A stretch of DNA of 31,271 nt, taken from the NCBI GenBank assembly GCA_934402315.1, contig CAKRTS010000025.1, positions 1-31,271 on the forward strand, read 5' to 3'. The position numbers were made by a program, and so were the translations under genes. This document shows, one piece after another, positions 1 to 8,823 of this stretch. Positions within the stretch are counted from its first letter, which is position 1. Each line of letters begins with the position of its first letter. This DNA is from an uncultured Acetatifactor sp. (GTDB lineage: Bacteria > Bacillota > Clostridia > Lachnospirales > Lachnospiraceae). The notes beneath the pieces were generated by a model. It did no database searches and was not told the origin of the DNA. It saw only the letters and a program-made list of their open reading frames with translations.

Positions 1-96
1 CTTCCTTCTGCCCTTCCTTCTGCCCTTCCTTCTGCCCTTCCTTCTGCCCTTCCTTCTGCCCTTCCTTCTGCCCTTCCTTCTGCCCTTCCCGCTTCC
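1..96 (-). repeat. 12-bp in-frame tandem repeat coding Gly-Arg-Ala-Glu
   Basis: Seven perfect copies of a 12-bp unit (plus strand CTTCCTTCTGCC) fill 1-84, and a degenerate eighth occupies 85-96. The array meets the window edge and may be longer. On the minus strand each unit encodes GRAE in the frame of the Rpn gene. Because 12 is a multiple of 3, copy-number change alters protein length without a frameshift. Confidence 0.95.
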
Positions 97-752
97 CTGA
101 CATCATCATCATGCAATAACTCTTTCATGTACTCCGCCCTCCATTCCTCATTCCTCCGGGCTCTGCCTACGGCTTCCTCAATCTTGCGCGTCAATGCACT
201 CTCGGCTCTTCCCGTCCTGATATAATCATACAGCTCTTTCAGATGCTCCGGCACCTCTTCGGTGCTGCTGACACAGTTATAAAAGATCTTCTCCGTGCCA
301 TCCCGCAGACACAACTCCTTATTTTCCTCGCACCGGTTCTGAAAGGAATACTTCACATATCCCAGCCCGAAGGGATCAAAGGTACAGAGAAACAGTACCT
401 TTCCATTGGGCAATTCCCGATAAGACCTGCCCTTGTCCAGATGATCCATATCCATTGTAGACTGATAAAAACGGCTTCTCCTCGGCAGCTCCAGTTTCTC
501 TACCGCCTGATGATTCAGATTCTGCATCTCCGCGTCATATACATGGCACTGGTCTCTCGTATACACATCCAGCCGGACCGGTTTGCCATCCGTTGTATAC
601 CGGAATTGCCGCTCCGTCTGGACATCTTCCAGTTCCCCTACCGGATGATCCAGCAGGCACTCCAAGACCTCCCGGCAAAGCGCTTTATCCTCCATCACCT
701 TGCCAAATATAAAATCATCCGCAATTGTCAGTTCCTCATACCTTTTTGCCAT
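1..752 (-). CDS. Rpn-family PD-(D/E)XK nuclease/transposase, 3'-truncated by window edge
   Basis: The frame opens at an ATG ending at 752 (MAKRYEELTIADDF) and stays open to base 1, giving about 250 residues without a stop, so the gene continues outside the window. A GAGGAG site lies 7 nt before the ATG. A nuclease-like core is visible: D62 (RLDVY), then D73-x-E75-x-Q77 (VYDAEMQN), the D...(D/E)-x-Q pattern of Rpn/YhgA-type PD-(D/E)XK proteins. The C-terminal part is a run of Gly-Arg-Ala-Glu tetrapeptides, common in this family. Rpn proteins of E. coli promote RecA-independent recombination and some are linked to phage defence; the role here is inferred. The protein differs clearly from the second Rpn-type protein at 14254-15228, so the two are not recent duplicates. 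Confidence 0.82.
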   Translation of the reverse strand, partial: MAKRYEELTIADDFIFGKVMEDKALCREVLECLLDHPVGELEDVQTERQFRYTTDGKPVRLDVYTRDQCHVYDAEMQNLNHQAVEKLELPRRSRFYQSTMDMDHLDKGRSYRELPNGKVLFLCTFDPFGLGYVKYSFQNRCEENKELCLRDGTEKIFYNCVSSTEEVPEHLKELYDYIRTGRAESALTRKIEEAVGRARRNEEWRAEYMKELLHDDDVREAGRAEGRAEGRAEGRAEGRAEGRAEGRAEG

Positions 753-942
753 TCGTACTCTCCTCACTCTTTCCGCAGGAGAATGTGCTGGCACTTACAC
801 AGAATCAAACTTCCGGTTTCCACCATGTCTTCCCCCACTCTATTATTGTCATTGGGTATCTAAGCAGGGATTCCTCTGGATTCATAGACATCGGCTTACG
901 CCAGCATAGAAATTTGAAAATAGAAAATCTGCTTATAGGTAT

Positions 943-971
943 AGGGTAGCAGATGATTGTTTATTTGTCAA
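943..971 (-). promoter_or_regulatory. Probable sigma-A promoter of the left Rpn gene
   Basis: On the minus strand a perfect TTGACA (966-971) is followed after 17 nt by TACCCT (943-948), a weak -10. It lies just beyond the terminator of the upstream glycosyltransferase gene. It would give a long leader of about 185 nt. The -35 is convincing, the -10 less so. Confidence 0.5.
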
Positions 972-974
972 CAC

Positions 975-1042
975 AAAAAAACGACAGCTCCGGCTCCGCC
1001 ACGGCAATCATTTTGATGACCGTTTATCTGCCGGGTGCTGTC
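975..1042 (-). terminator. Intrinsic terminator after the GT2 gene
   Basis: The minus-strand transcript can pair GACAGC (1042-1037) with GCTGTC (988-983), extended inward by CCGGC/GCCGG and an inner ACGG...CCGT hairpin. A run of seven U follows (981-975). The stem overlaps the stop codon of the GT2 gene, marking the end of the minus-strand run that begins at the GH2 gene. Confidence 0.8.
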
Positions 1043-1880
1043 ATTCCTTCCCTTTATATAACACACTTTTCAATCGGTGATACAGCCCGGAAAACGCCTT
1101 GCTTTCCGCCATTTTGCGCCTCACCGGAGCAAGTGTCAGCGCCATGATCGCCCGATACCTGAACAGCTCTGTCTTTTTCATATAGGTACCGGTAATCTGT
1201 CTGTGCTCCTGCGCGTCTCTCTTCCCGTTCTCCTTACTCTCCGAATAGCCTCCCCCTTCATAGGAAGACACCGGGAAATCCATATGGATAAACCCGGCAT
1301 TTCCCCGATAGAAGCACCAAAGGAAATGGTCGTAATCCGCACGGATCTTATAGCTTAAATCGTAGGGCTTTTCCCTGCACAGTTCAATACCGTAAAAGCA
1401 GGACTGGTGGCAGGGAATATTTCTGTAACAGGTAAATCCCGTGATCTCCGGTGCCGAGGCGATCGTCACCTTCGTCTGTTCGCCGAAAGTATCTCCGTAG
1501 AACACATACCTCTGTTTCTGCACTTTACTGTCTCCCGCCCCGTCGTGCTCTGTCCGCTCTATGACCTCATTCACCCGCTCCAGCACATTTTCATCCGCCA
1601 GCAGATCGCCGCAGTTCAGGAACAGAACATACTGACCCTTCGCATAGCCGACCGCCCTGTTCATGGCATCGTAGATTCCCTTGTCCTTCTCCTCATAGAA
1701 CCGCACGCGGTTCAGCCCTTCTCCCTCTGAACCTTTCAGAAAATCCGTAGAACCGTCCGTGCTGCCGCCATCCTTGACAATGACCTCGTAATCCGTAAAG
1801 GTCTGCGCTGCCACACTGCGAAGCGTCCCGCGCAGCTTCTCTCCGGGATTGTAAGACACCGTAATAATTGAAAATCTCAT
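1041..1880 (-). CDS. Family 2 glycosyltransferase
   Basis: A 279-residue protein with a GT-A fold signature. SIITVSYN near the N-terminus is followed by the nucleotide-binding segment VIVKDGGSTDGST and by DKGIYDAMNRAV, and NCGD sits where WcaA-like GT2 enzymes carry their metal-binding acidic motif. Such enzymes move a sugar from a nucleotide-sugar donor to a cell-envelope glycan; donor and acceptor cannot be read here. The frame is open upstream to 2021, but the ATG ending at 1880 is chosen because the family starts at MRFSIITVSYN and GGGGAG lies 7 nt before it. The start is 26 nt after the stop of the HAD-CPBP gene, so co-transcription is likely. Confidence 0.88.
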   Translation of the reverse strand: MRFSIITVSYNPGEKLRGTLRSVAAQTFTDYEVIVKDGGSTDGSTDFLKGSEGEGLNRVRFYEEKDKGIYDAMNRAVGYAKGQYVLFLNCGDLLADENVLERVNEVIERTEHDGAGDSKVQKQRYVFYGDTFGEQTKVTIASAPEITGFTCYRNIPCHQSCFYGIELCREKPYDLSYKIRADYDHFLWCFYRGNAGFIHMDFPVSSYEGGGYSESKENGKRDAQEHRQITGTYMKKTELFRYRAIMALTLAPVRRKMAESKAFSGLYHRLKSVLYKGKE

Positions 1881-1906
1881 TCTGGTTCTCCCCGAAAAAG
1901 CTCTGA

Positions 1907-3409
1907 TTAAAATACCTTCCTCTGTCTGCGCATCAGCAGAACCGCCCCTGCGCCTACCGCCAGAGAAATGATGCAGACCGGCCAGCACACAAAGCCGGAC
2001 ACTGCCAGCTCCGTATTGCACAGCAGATAAGAGATCAGGTTAATCAGCGCGTGCATGATGACCGGCACCCTGAAATTCCCGAAATATTCATATGCATAAA
2101 TAATCAGGCACGCCATGCAGAAGCCGTAGATGCCCTGCACGGAATTTCCGTGATACACGCCAAAAAAGACTGCTGCCGCGAGCATTGCCGCTGCAGGCTT
2201 CAACGTCCGTTTGAAGCAATTATAGATCACGCCCCGGAATAACAGCTCCTCCGCAACCGGTGCCGCGGCCACATACAGAAGCAGTGACGGAATAAGCCCC
2301 GCCGAATACTGCTGCTCCGAAACCCTCTGATAAGCAGCGGAAATGTTCGTCATGCCCGTCAGCTCCATCAGCATATTCAAACCGAGCATCATTCCGACGG
2401 ATGCCACAGTCAGAAAGAGATAGGATTGCGCGGGCTCCTTGCGGATATGCAGTAATTTTGCGTCCTCTGCCGCCTCCCGGATCATCGTGCGCGCGCTTTT
2501 CCAGACAACAGCCGCCCCCGCAACAAAACCGATAATCTGCGCAATCGCAGAACCGTTCCCCGTCGTTCCCGCCGGATTTCCCGCTTCGTCATAGATCAGA
2601 AGCCCTGTTCCGGGAAAATGCCCATCGATCAGCAGATAGAGATATGCCACGATTCCGACCGCAATGCTCCTAATCAGCAGGAACATCAGAAACGGATAGC
2701 CGAACTGCCATATTTTCTGAAAGGTAAGTCCCTTTCCCGCACTCTCCTCCGTGCCGCGCAGCAGAAACTTCTGCAGTTCCTCCACTGAGCGCACGATATA
2801 GTCCGCCTTCGCCTCCCGAAGCTCTTCCATGCCGCCGTAGCCGTAGCTGACACCGACACTCTCGACCCCCATCGCCTTTGCACCCTCAATGTCAAACTTC
2901 CTGTCCCCGATCATATAGACCGCCGACTTATCTACCGGCTGATCTCCGAACAGCTGTCTGAGCGCCTCCTCAACGACCTCGTCCTTGCTCGTTCTCGTGC
3001 CGTCCAGTTCACTGCCGACAACAACCTTAAAATATTTTGCAATATCAAAATGCTCCAGTATCCTTTTCACAAAAACCGTCGGCTTACTGGATGCCACCGC
3101 AAGGAACATCCCCTTTGCATTCAGGCTTTTGAGCATCTCGGGAACCCCTGCATAGATTTCATTTTCAAATAAGCCGACATCCTGGAAGCGTTCTCTGTAC
3201 TTCTCAATCGCCGCTGCCGCCTGCTCGTCCGTAAATCCATAAAATTCCTGAAAGCTGTCCTTCAGCGGCGGCCCGATAAACGGTGTCAGCTTCTCTATAT
3301 CCGGCTCCTCGATCCCGAAGGATGCCAGCGCATATTGCACGCAGGTACAGATTCCTACCTTGGGATCTGTCAGGGTTCCGTCCAGATCAAAGAGTAAATA
3401 TTTTTTCAT
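1907..3409 (-). CDS. HAD phosphatase fused to CPBP (Abi) membrane protease
   Basis: One 500-residue frame holds two domains. Residues 1-215 are a HAD hydrolase of the phosphoglycolate-phosphatase type: D8 and D10 in DLDGT, S108-K109, K142, and GDRKFD at 168-173. Residues 235-495 are a multi-helix membrane region with CPBP glutamic-protease motifs: EELLFRG at 387-393, H420 in HGN, and H453...N457 in HALIN. The phosphatase should face the cytosol. CPBP proteins act in prenyl-protein processing, bacteriocin immunity or membrane proteolysis; the substrate here is unknown. A GGAGG site stands 6 nt before the ATG. It follows greA by 18 bp. Both active sites look intact, so both may be functional. 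The junction is inside a continuous frame. Confidence 0.88.
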   Translation of the reverse strand: MKKYLLFDLDGTLTDPKVGICTCVQYALASFGIEEPDIEKLTPFIGPPLKDSFQEFYGFTDEQAAAAIEKYRERFQDVGLFENEIYAGVPEMLKSLNAKGMFLAVASSKPTVFVKRILEHFDIAKYFKVVVGSELDGTRTSKDEVVEEALRQLFGDQPVDKSAVYMIGDRKFDIEGAKAMGVESVGVSYGYGGMEELREAKADYIVRSVEELQKFLLRGTEESAGKGLTFQKIWQFGYPFLMFLLIRSIAVGIVAYLYLLIDGHFPGTGLLIYDEAGNPAGTTGNGSAIAQIIGFVAGAAVVWKSARTMIREAAEDAKLLHIRKEPAQSYLFLTVASVGMMLGLNMLMELTGMTNISAAYQRVSEQQYSAGLIPSLLLYVAAAPVAEELLFRGVIYNCFKRTLKPAAAMLAAAVFFGVYHGNSVQGIYGFCMACLIIYAYEYFGNFRVPVIMHALINLISYLLCNTELAVSGFVCWPVCIISLAVGAGAVLLMRRQRKVF

Positions 3410-3427
3410 GCAGCTCCTCCAAATTTA

Positions 3428-3931
3428 TCAAAAACTTCTAATCTTATCGCTTCCGTCATCCACGGTATTTTCTATTTTGAGAATCCTGACATCATATCCG
3501 ACCGTGTCATTGACCTGCACATGGGCGGTATCCCCCTCCTTCTTTCCGAGGAGTGCCTTGCCCAGCGGACTCTCATTGCTGATGAGGTTCTCGAGTGAAT
3601 TTCCGCGCACTGTCGTCACAATCTTATAGGTTTCTACCGAAGCGTCGTCGACAAACTCGACCGTGACCGTATTGTTGATGCCGACCTCATCCTCCGCCGA
3701 ATCCTCGGAGATCACCTTCGCCGTCTTAATCATCCTCTCAAGATAGCGGATACGGCTCTCATTCTGGTTCTTGTACTTCTTCGCGGCATGATACTCAAAG
3801 TTCTCGCTGAGATCGCCATGCGCCCTCGTCTCCTTCACATCCTCCAGCGCCTTGGGCCGCACCACAAGCTTGCGGTACTCGATCTCCTCCTCCATCTTCT
3901 TAATGTCACTCTTTGTCAGTTCGTCATACAT
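3428..3931 (-). CDS. greA: Transcription elongation factor GreA
   Basis: A 167-residue protein with GreA architecture: an N-terminal antiparallel coiled coil (about residues 1-75, with ETRAHGDLSENFEYH and its acidic tip) and a C-terminal FKBP-like domain ending in the typical SPLGKALLGKKEGD segment. GreA enters the secondary channel of RNA polymerase and stimulates cleavage of backtracked transcripts. The ORF is open 21 codons further upstream, but the ATG ending at 3931 is preferred: MYDELTKSD matches family starts and AAGGA stands 8 nt before it. It lies between the MraY-like and HAD-CPBP genes on the same strand. The 99-bp gap upstream holds an interspersed repeat (3956-3996). Confidence 0.95.
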   Translation of the reverse strand: MYDELTKSDIKKMEEEIEYRKLVVRPKALEDVKETRAHGDLSENFEYHAAKKYKNQNESRIRYLERMIKTAKVISEDSAEDEVGINNTVTVEFVDDASVETYKIVTTVRGNSLENLISNESPLGKALLGKKEGDTAHVQVNDTVGYDVRILKIENTVDDGSDKIRSF

Positions 3932-3955
3932 ATCAAAATTCCTTCTTTCTTCCAA

Positions 3956-3996
3956 AACAGTTGTGCAAGATGTACCTGACCGCAAGCAGCGCACTC
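3956..3996 (+). repeat. Half-copy of interspersed intergenic repeat (copy 1)
   Basis: This 41-nt stretch matches the minus strand of 19437-19477 at 37 of 41 positions; all four differences are transitions. Both copies are intergenic. This one lies in the leader of greA, downstream of the MraY-like gene. Only one arm of the larger inverted-repeat element at 19329-19478 is seen here. Confidence 0.85.
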
Positions 3997-4030
3997 GCAG
4001 AATCCAATTACCTGACCGCCGCCATCACTC

Positions 4031-4996
4031 TCACACCTGAATTCCGTAGACCACCGCCACCGCCAGAATAATCTGGATGATCGCAAAGCGGAATACGGTC
4101 TGCGTGTTCGACCAGCCCCATACCTTTCTGACATGGTCGTGCAGCGGTGTGCGCGTATTCTTCAATATCCTGATCTTCAAAAAACGCAGAAGCGCAACCT
4201 TGAGCAGCCCTAAGCCACCGTCCAGAATCAGCACGAGCGCCACCGGCACATAAAGCAGCGGGCAGCCCGTCTTCAGGATGGCGATGCCGATGAACAATCC
4301 CATGGAACGGGAACCCGCATCCCCCATCATGAGCCTGCTCGGTGTCGCGTTGTACCAGAGATAACCCAGAATACATACCGCAAACAGCAGGATCAGGAAG
4401 GAAAAGTCCTCCCCTCTCTCAAGGATTCTGTCTATCAGGTAGATCGTCATGACCGATGTGATCGTGAGTGTGCCGGACAGACCGTCCACACCGTCCGCAC
4501 AGTTTGTGACATTCACAGACGTCCATACAAGAATTACGATCAATATTGCAAACAGCACCGGTGGAATCGTGATACTGACATGAAACAGCGCCAGCTCTAT
4601 CGTGTTGGAATTATATTTCAAGAAAGTCATTGCGACCAGCGCCGCCACGCAGAGATCCAGAAAGCCCTTCTTGTACTCTCCCCACGGCATCTTTGAAGCA
4701 TCGTCCAGAAAGCCCGTCATCATACAGATCACTGTCAGGATCAGGTAAATGACAATCTCCGCATCCAGCGGGGCAAAGAGCAGTGATGCCGCCACAAAGC
4801 AAAGCACAAAGATGATACCGGCGCCCCTCGGCTTCCCTGCGGAGAGCTTTCCGTCATGGGCGAACTCACGCCCCGCATCCTTCGGCAGAAAGCCCTGCAG
4901 CTTATGCGTCGCAAATACGGTTGCAGCGAAAGCAAAAATAATACCGGCAAGCGCCAGCAGGGAATCATAAGTATCAGATATCCAGAAATGTAACAT
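4031..4996 (-). CDS. MraY-like phospho-N-acetylmuramoyl-pentapeptide transferase
   Basis: A 321-residue polytopic membrane protein with the landmarks of the MraY/WecA superfamily: D98-D99 and K102 (DDASK), N165 and D168/D171 (NCADGVDGL), D226 in GDAGS, and H286-x-H288 in TPLHDH. These enzymes transfer a phospho-sugar from a UDP-sugar to undecaprenyl phosphate; MraY makes lipid I of peptidoglycan. TPLHDH resembles the MraY His motif more than that of WecA, but it departs from the usual TPxHHH. The gene is not beside other dcw genes in this window. The start ending at 4996 is preferred: GGGAG lies about 9 nt upstream, while the ATG at 5002 is too close to it and that at 5065 has no site. A housekeeping mraY in an unusual place or a paralogue are both possible. 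Confidence 0.85.
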   Translation of the reverse strand: MLHFWISDTYDSLLALAGIIFAFAATVFATHKLQGFLPKDAGREFAHDGKLSAGKPRGAGIIFVLCFVAASLLFAPLDAEIVIYLILTVICMMTGFLDDASKMPWGEYKKGFLDLCVAALVAMTFLKYNSNTIELALFHVSITIPPVLFAILIVILVWTSVNVTNCADGVDGLSGTLTITSVMTIYLIDRILERGEDFSFLILLFAVCILGYLWYNATPSRLMMGDAGSRSMGLFIGIAILKTGCPLLYVPVALVLILDGGLGLLKVALLRFLKIRILKNTRTPLHDHVRKVWGWSNTQTVFRFAIIQIILAVAVVYGIQV

Positions 4997-5090
4997 GGTC
5001 ATTTTCTCCCATCCCAAAAGCCTTGGCAGCGGAAAAAGCTTGTCCCCGCCGCTAAGGCTTATCATATCACATATTGCAGCCGCTTCGCAA

Positions 5091-8000
5091 CTACCTTTGC
5101 TCGCGTGCGAACTGTATTGCCTCTAGGTCAAAATTGCTGCCCGGCAGGAAAATCAGCTCGATTTTACCCTTGCCGCAAAGCTTTTCGATCGGGAAGGTCT
5201 GCTCCTTCTCTCCGCCCTTGAATTCCACAATACGGTTTACCGTCTCTCCTGTCTCATCCGTGAAGTGAATATGGATGGTATTTGCCGCCAGCGGCGTGCT
5301 GCCCCAGAGGGTGACGCTCTGCGCGCCCGCCTCGCCGAAGTCCATATTCTCATACACAATCGTCACATTGTTTCCAATGCCGCGCACTGCCATCCCGTCT
5401 CTCGTGAAGGTGTCGCCGTAAATTGCGCCCGCCTCGCCGGCAAAAAGCTTGCCATACGCTTTTTCCAGCTTTTTGAAACAGAATCCCTTGAGGTGCACCT
5501 TGTTTGTCAGCAGGAAGCTGATCGCAGCGATGCCCTTAATGCGCTCCGGCAGCTTATAGGTTTCCTCCTGATAGACATTCCAGATAGAGGGCTTCTGGTA
5601 AATTACCCTGTCTAACAGCCTGCTGCCCTCCTCACCCGGCTTGCCGAGCCATATCTCGATCGGGTATTCGTCGCCTGAGAAGGAGAATACCGGCAGCGTA
5701 ATCTCGTCTGAGCCGTACTCCCCGAAATCAATGCCGGAATAGACAACGCCGCTTACGCCGTCTCTGGATGTTGCGATTCCCTTCTCGTTTCCGCTGGTAA
5801 TCTCACCGATCGTGTCGGAATACAGCCCCGCCGAAATAAAGCCATAAGGGTCCAGATAGGCATATCCCAGCCCCTCCGCACGGCATTCCAGATGTGAGAT
5901 CAATACTACCCTGCCGCCGCTCTTCGCCATGCAGCGCACATAGAACTCGCCGTCGCCGACCGCTTTAAACCTTGCATGTTCTCCGCCCTGTTCATCCCGA
6001 TAGCTCTCGATCTGCACAAAATTCACGTCGATGCCCGACGCATTCACTGCCTTCCAGACAAGCTCCCTGTCCGTGGTATTCGCGGGATAGAGCACAGCAT
6101 CCACCGTAAGCTCCTGCCTGTCGGGTGTCAAGGTCCTGCTGCCCTCCGCGCAAAGCTCCAGCTTTCTCACCGGAACTCTTTCCGGGAAATCAGCTGCTTT
6201 CGCCGCACAATCCTCAAGGTAGGGCTTCCTCACAGCAGTCTTTGGAGCCTCCACAGCTGTCAGCTGCAGTTTTGCCGTCTCCAGTCCTCTGCCACACACC
6301 GTCAGGCAGATCTCCCCTGCCTCACCCGTGCTGCCGATCACTACCAGCAGCTTGCCGGAGAAAAGCTTTCTGACCGTCGTCTTGTAATCATCATAATCCG
6401 TACTGTCACCGTTGTCCATTCCCAGAATTCTTCCCGGACCGGTGATCTCCGTCTTCACATAATCCGCTGCATTTTCCACGGGATTCCCGTTTTCATCGAG
6501 CGTCGATACCGTGATGAAGCACAGATCCTCACAGTCGGCGAGAAGGCTTGTCTTATCCGCTGAGAGCACGATCCTCTTACTGTCCCCAAAGGATGTATGA
6601 CTGTCCCTTCCGACCTCCTTCCCGTCCTCATCATAAGCAACCGCCGTGATGGTTCCGGGCTCATAGGGCACCTGCCATGTCGGAACAAGCTCCAGTCCGT
6701 GTACATGGTCAATCTCCCTTCTTCCCTGGGAAACTCCGTTTACAAACAGCTCCACAGCGGGCGCGTTTGTGCAGGCGCGCACATCGATGATCTGACCCGG
6801 ATTGAAATCCCAGTAAGGGAACAGATGCACCATCGGCGCTTCCTTTCCATCCGTCCATTCCGCCTGGAAAACATAGTACGGATCCTTCGGGAAACCGGCG
6901 GTATCAATCTGCCCGAAATAGGAATTCTTCGTGTGGTAAGGTGTCGGCTCGCCGATATAGTCAAAGCCTGTCCAGAGGAACTGTCCCCAGATATAAACCG
7001 GATCTCTGTCATCCGTGATGCACTTCTCCCAGCTTCTCGCTCCCCAGCTCGTCGTGGAATTTCCCAGTGCGGAGCACTGTTCATCCTCATCCGAGAGCAC
7101 TGCCTCCCGGAGCGGGAAATGATAGATACCGCGGCTCTGTACAACCGACGCCGTCTCACTGCCGTACATCATCCAGTCGGGATGTTCCCTGTGATGCTCG
7201 TCATAATACTTCTCGGCATAATTATACCCCGCAACCTTCACAATATCCGCACATTTTCTGGCATTTTCCCACGGCATATAGTTGGAGCCGATCGTGATGA
7301 GTGCATTCTCCTTCGGGTCATGCTCACGCACCGCCTTCATCAGCCTCCGCGTGATGTCCTGACCGTGCTCATCCGCATGGGTATCGTAAATCTCGTTGCC
7401 GATCGACCACAGCAGCAGACTCGGGTGGTTCCTGTCCCGGCGCACCCAGCTGCGCACATCCGCCTCACACCACTCCTTGAAAAATCTTCCATAGTCATAC
7501 TCCGTCTTGGAGCGCTCCCACATGTCGAATGCCTCGCTCAAAATCAGCATACCCATGCGGTCGGCAAGCTCCATCAGCGCAGGGTCAGGCATGTTATGGC
7601 TCGTGCGGATGGCATTGACTCCCATCGCCTTCAGCATCCTGATCTTCCTCTCCATCGCCGGCTCATGGAATGCCGCTCCGAGACAGCCGAGATCATGGTG
7701 CTCACAGACGCCGTGAATCTTGACACGTCTGCCATTTAAGAAAAGTCCTCTGTCGGTCGTCAGTTCTATCGTCCGGAAGCCGATCGTGATGTCATCACTG
7801 TCCATGACAGCCTCCCTGCCCTCGCGGCAGAGAGCAACCGAAAGGCGGTAACACTGAGGGTTCTTTACATCCCAGAGCTTCGGCTTATGTATCGTTGCTT
7901 TCATGACCGCCTTGCCGAATGGCTGTCCGTTCTCTGTCTTTCCAAGCTTCTCCACAGGGAACCATCCCAGATCCTCCGCCAGCTCGTCCCCACAGTACAG

Positions 8001-8657
8001 GCGGTAATGACAGCCCGCACCGATGTCCAGTCTTCCGGCAACCTCTGTCTCCGCCTCCAGCTCAAAGTCCTCTCCGACCGCCTTCGTCGGTACATAAGTA
8101 CCGTCTAACGGCAGATATACCGCCGGACATACCTTGAGCCATACCTTGCGGTAAATGCCCGCTCCGGAGTACCATCTGCTGTTGGGCGACTGAAAGCGCA
8201 CCTGTACCATCACCACGTTTTTACCCGGTGTCAGCGCCGCCGTCACATCCATGTCAAAGGTGGAATACCCGTATTTCCAGTCCCCGATCTTAGTCCCGTT
8301 GACATACACCGTAGAATTCATGTAGACACCGTCAAACCGGAGAATGACGCGCTCGCCTCTGTCGATGCGGGCAAAAACCTTCTCCGTTCCGGCAGCGGAG
8401 ACATTCTCCTGCTCTCCGCCGCCCCTGCCAAGCTCTCCCGCAAAGTTCTCCACCTCTCCGGTGACTAACTCGAACTCCTTGCGATACCAGCCGCAGCCAT
8501 CCTGATAGAGATTTTTCGCATCATAAATCAGCCAGTCATGCGGAAGCTCCACCGCCTCAAACCGCGTCTTCTGATTCTCGATCTCTCCCATGGTAACGGT
8601 CAGATCGGTTCTTAAAAAAAACCAGTTGTTATAAAACGGAAGCCTGTTTATATTCAT
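5091..8657 (-). CDS. GH2 family glycosidase, beta-galactosidase-like
   Basis: A 1,188-residue glycoside hydrolase family 2 protein. Order: GH2 sugar-binding jelly roll (about 1-175, starting FYNNWFF), Ig-like sandwich (180-295), TIM barrel (300-600) with acid/base E422 in WSIGNEIYD and probable nucleophile E501 in YGSETAS, a DUF4982-like domain (615-690), a GH2 C-terminal Ig-like domain (695-800, GMDNGDSTD), another beta domain, and about 260 C-terminal residues that look like one or two carbohydrate-binding jelly rolls. No signal peptide is present, so it should act in the cytosol on imported oligosaccharide. GH2 covers beta-galactosidase, glucuronidase and mannosidase; the exact sugar is not certain. 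AGGGGG stands 9 nt before the ATG and an extended -10 promoter lies upstream. Confidence 0.9.
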   Translation of the reverse strand: MNINRLPFYNNWFFLRTDLTVTMGEIENQKTRFEAVELPHDWLIYDAKNLYQDGCGWYRKEFELVTGEVENFAGELGRGGGEQENVSAAGTEKVFARIDRGERVILRFDGVYMNSTVYVNGTKIGDWKYGYSTFDMDVTAALTPGKNVVMVQVRFQSPNSRWYSGAGIYRKVWLKVCPAVYLPLDGTYVPTKAVGEDFELEAETEVAGRLDIGAGCHYRLYCGDELAEDLGWFPVEKLGKTENGQPFGKAVMKATIHKPKLWDVKNPQCYRLSVALCREGREAVMDSDDITIGFRTIELTTDRGLFLNGRRVKIHGVCEHHDLGCLGAAFHEPAMERKIRMLKAMGVNAIRTSHNMPDPALMELADRMGMLILSEAFDMWERSKTEYDYGRFFKEWCEADVRSWVRRDRNHPSLLLWSIGNEIYDTHADEHGQDITRRLMKAVREHDPKENALITIGSNYMPWENARKCADIVKVAGYNYAEKYYDEHHREHPDWMMYGSETASVVQSRGIYHFPLREAVLSDEDEQCSALGNSTTSWGARSWEKCITDDRDPVYIWGQFLWTGFDYIGEPTPYHTKNSYFGQIDTAGFPKDPYYVFQAEWTDGKEAPMVHLFPYWDFNPGQIIDVRACTNAPAVELFVNGVSQGRREIDHVHGLELVPTWQVPYEPGTITAVAYDEDGKEVGRDSHTSFGDSKRIVLSADKTSLLADCEDLCFITVSTLDENGNPVENAADYVKTEITGPGRILGMDNGDSTDYDDYKTTVRKLFSGKLLVVIGSTGEAGEICLTVCGRGLETAKLQLTAVEAPKTAVRKPYLEDCAAKAADFPERVPVRKLELCAEGSRTLTPDRQELTVDAVLYPANTTDRELVWKAVNASGIDVNFVQIESYRDEQGGEHARFKAVGDGEFYVRCMAKSGGRVVLISHLECRAEGLGYAYLDPYGFISAGLYSDTIGEITSGNEKGIATSRDGVSGVVYSGIDFGEYGSDEITLPVFSFSGDEYPIEIWLGKPGEEGSRLLDRVIYQKPSIWNVYQEETYKLPERIKGIAAISFLLTNKVHLKGFCFKKLEKAYGKLFAGEAGAIYGDTFTRDGMAVRGIGNNVTIVYENMDFGEAGAQSVTLWGSTPLAANTIHIHFTDETGETVNRIVEFKGGEKEQTFPIEKLCGKGKIELIFLPGSNFDLEAIQFAREQR

Positions 8658-8689
8658 TCAGCCGTTCCCCCTATTCTATAGTTACAAAA

Positions 8690-8698
8690 ATTATAGCA
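8690..8698 (-). promoter_or_regulatory. Extended -10 promoter of the GH2 gene
   Basis: On the minus strand TGCTATAAT gives a perfect -10 hexamer with a TGn extension, 32 nt before the GH2 ATG. No good -35 is seen at the expected distance, as is normal for extended -10 promoters. Confidence 0.65.
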
Positions 8699-8823
8699 TT
8701 TCGGCGGCGCGGTTACTACCTATTTTTTGCTCTCCGGTATGCATACGTTGTTCGGTTATTCGGTTGCCTTTTTCGCTACATGGGCATTCCTCGGCAAGAT
8801 GTCGGAGTCAAAGGATATATCAT

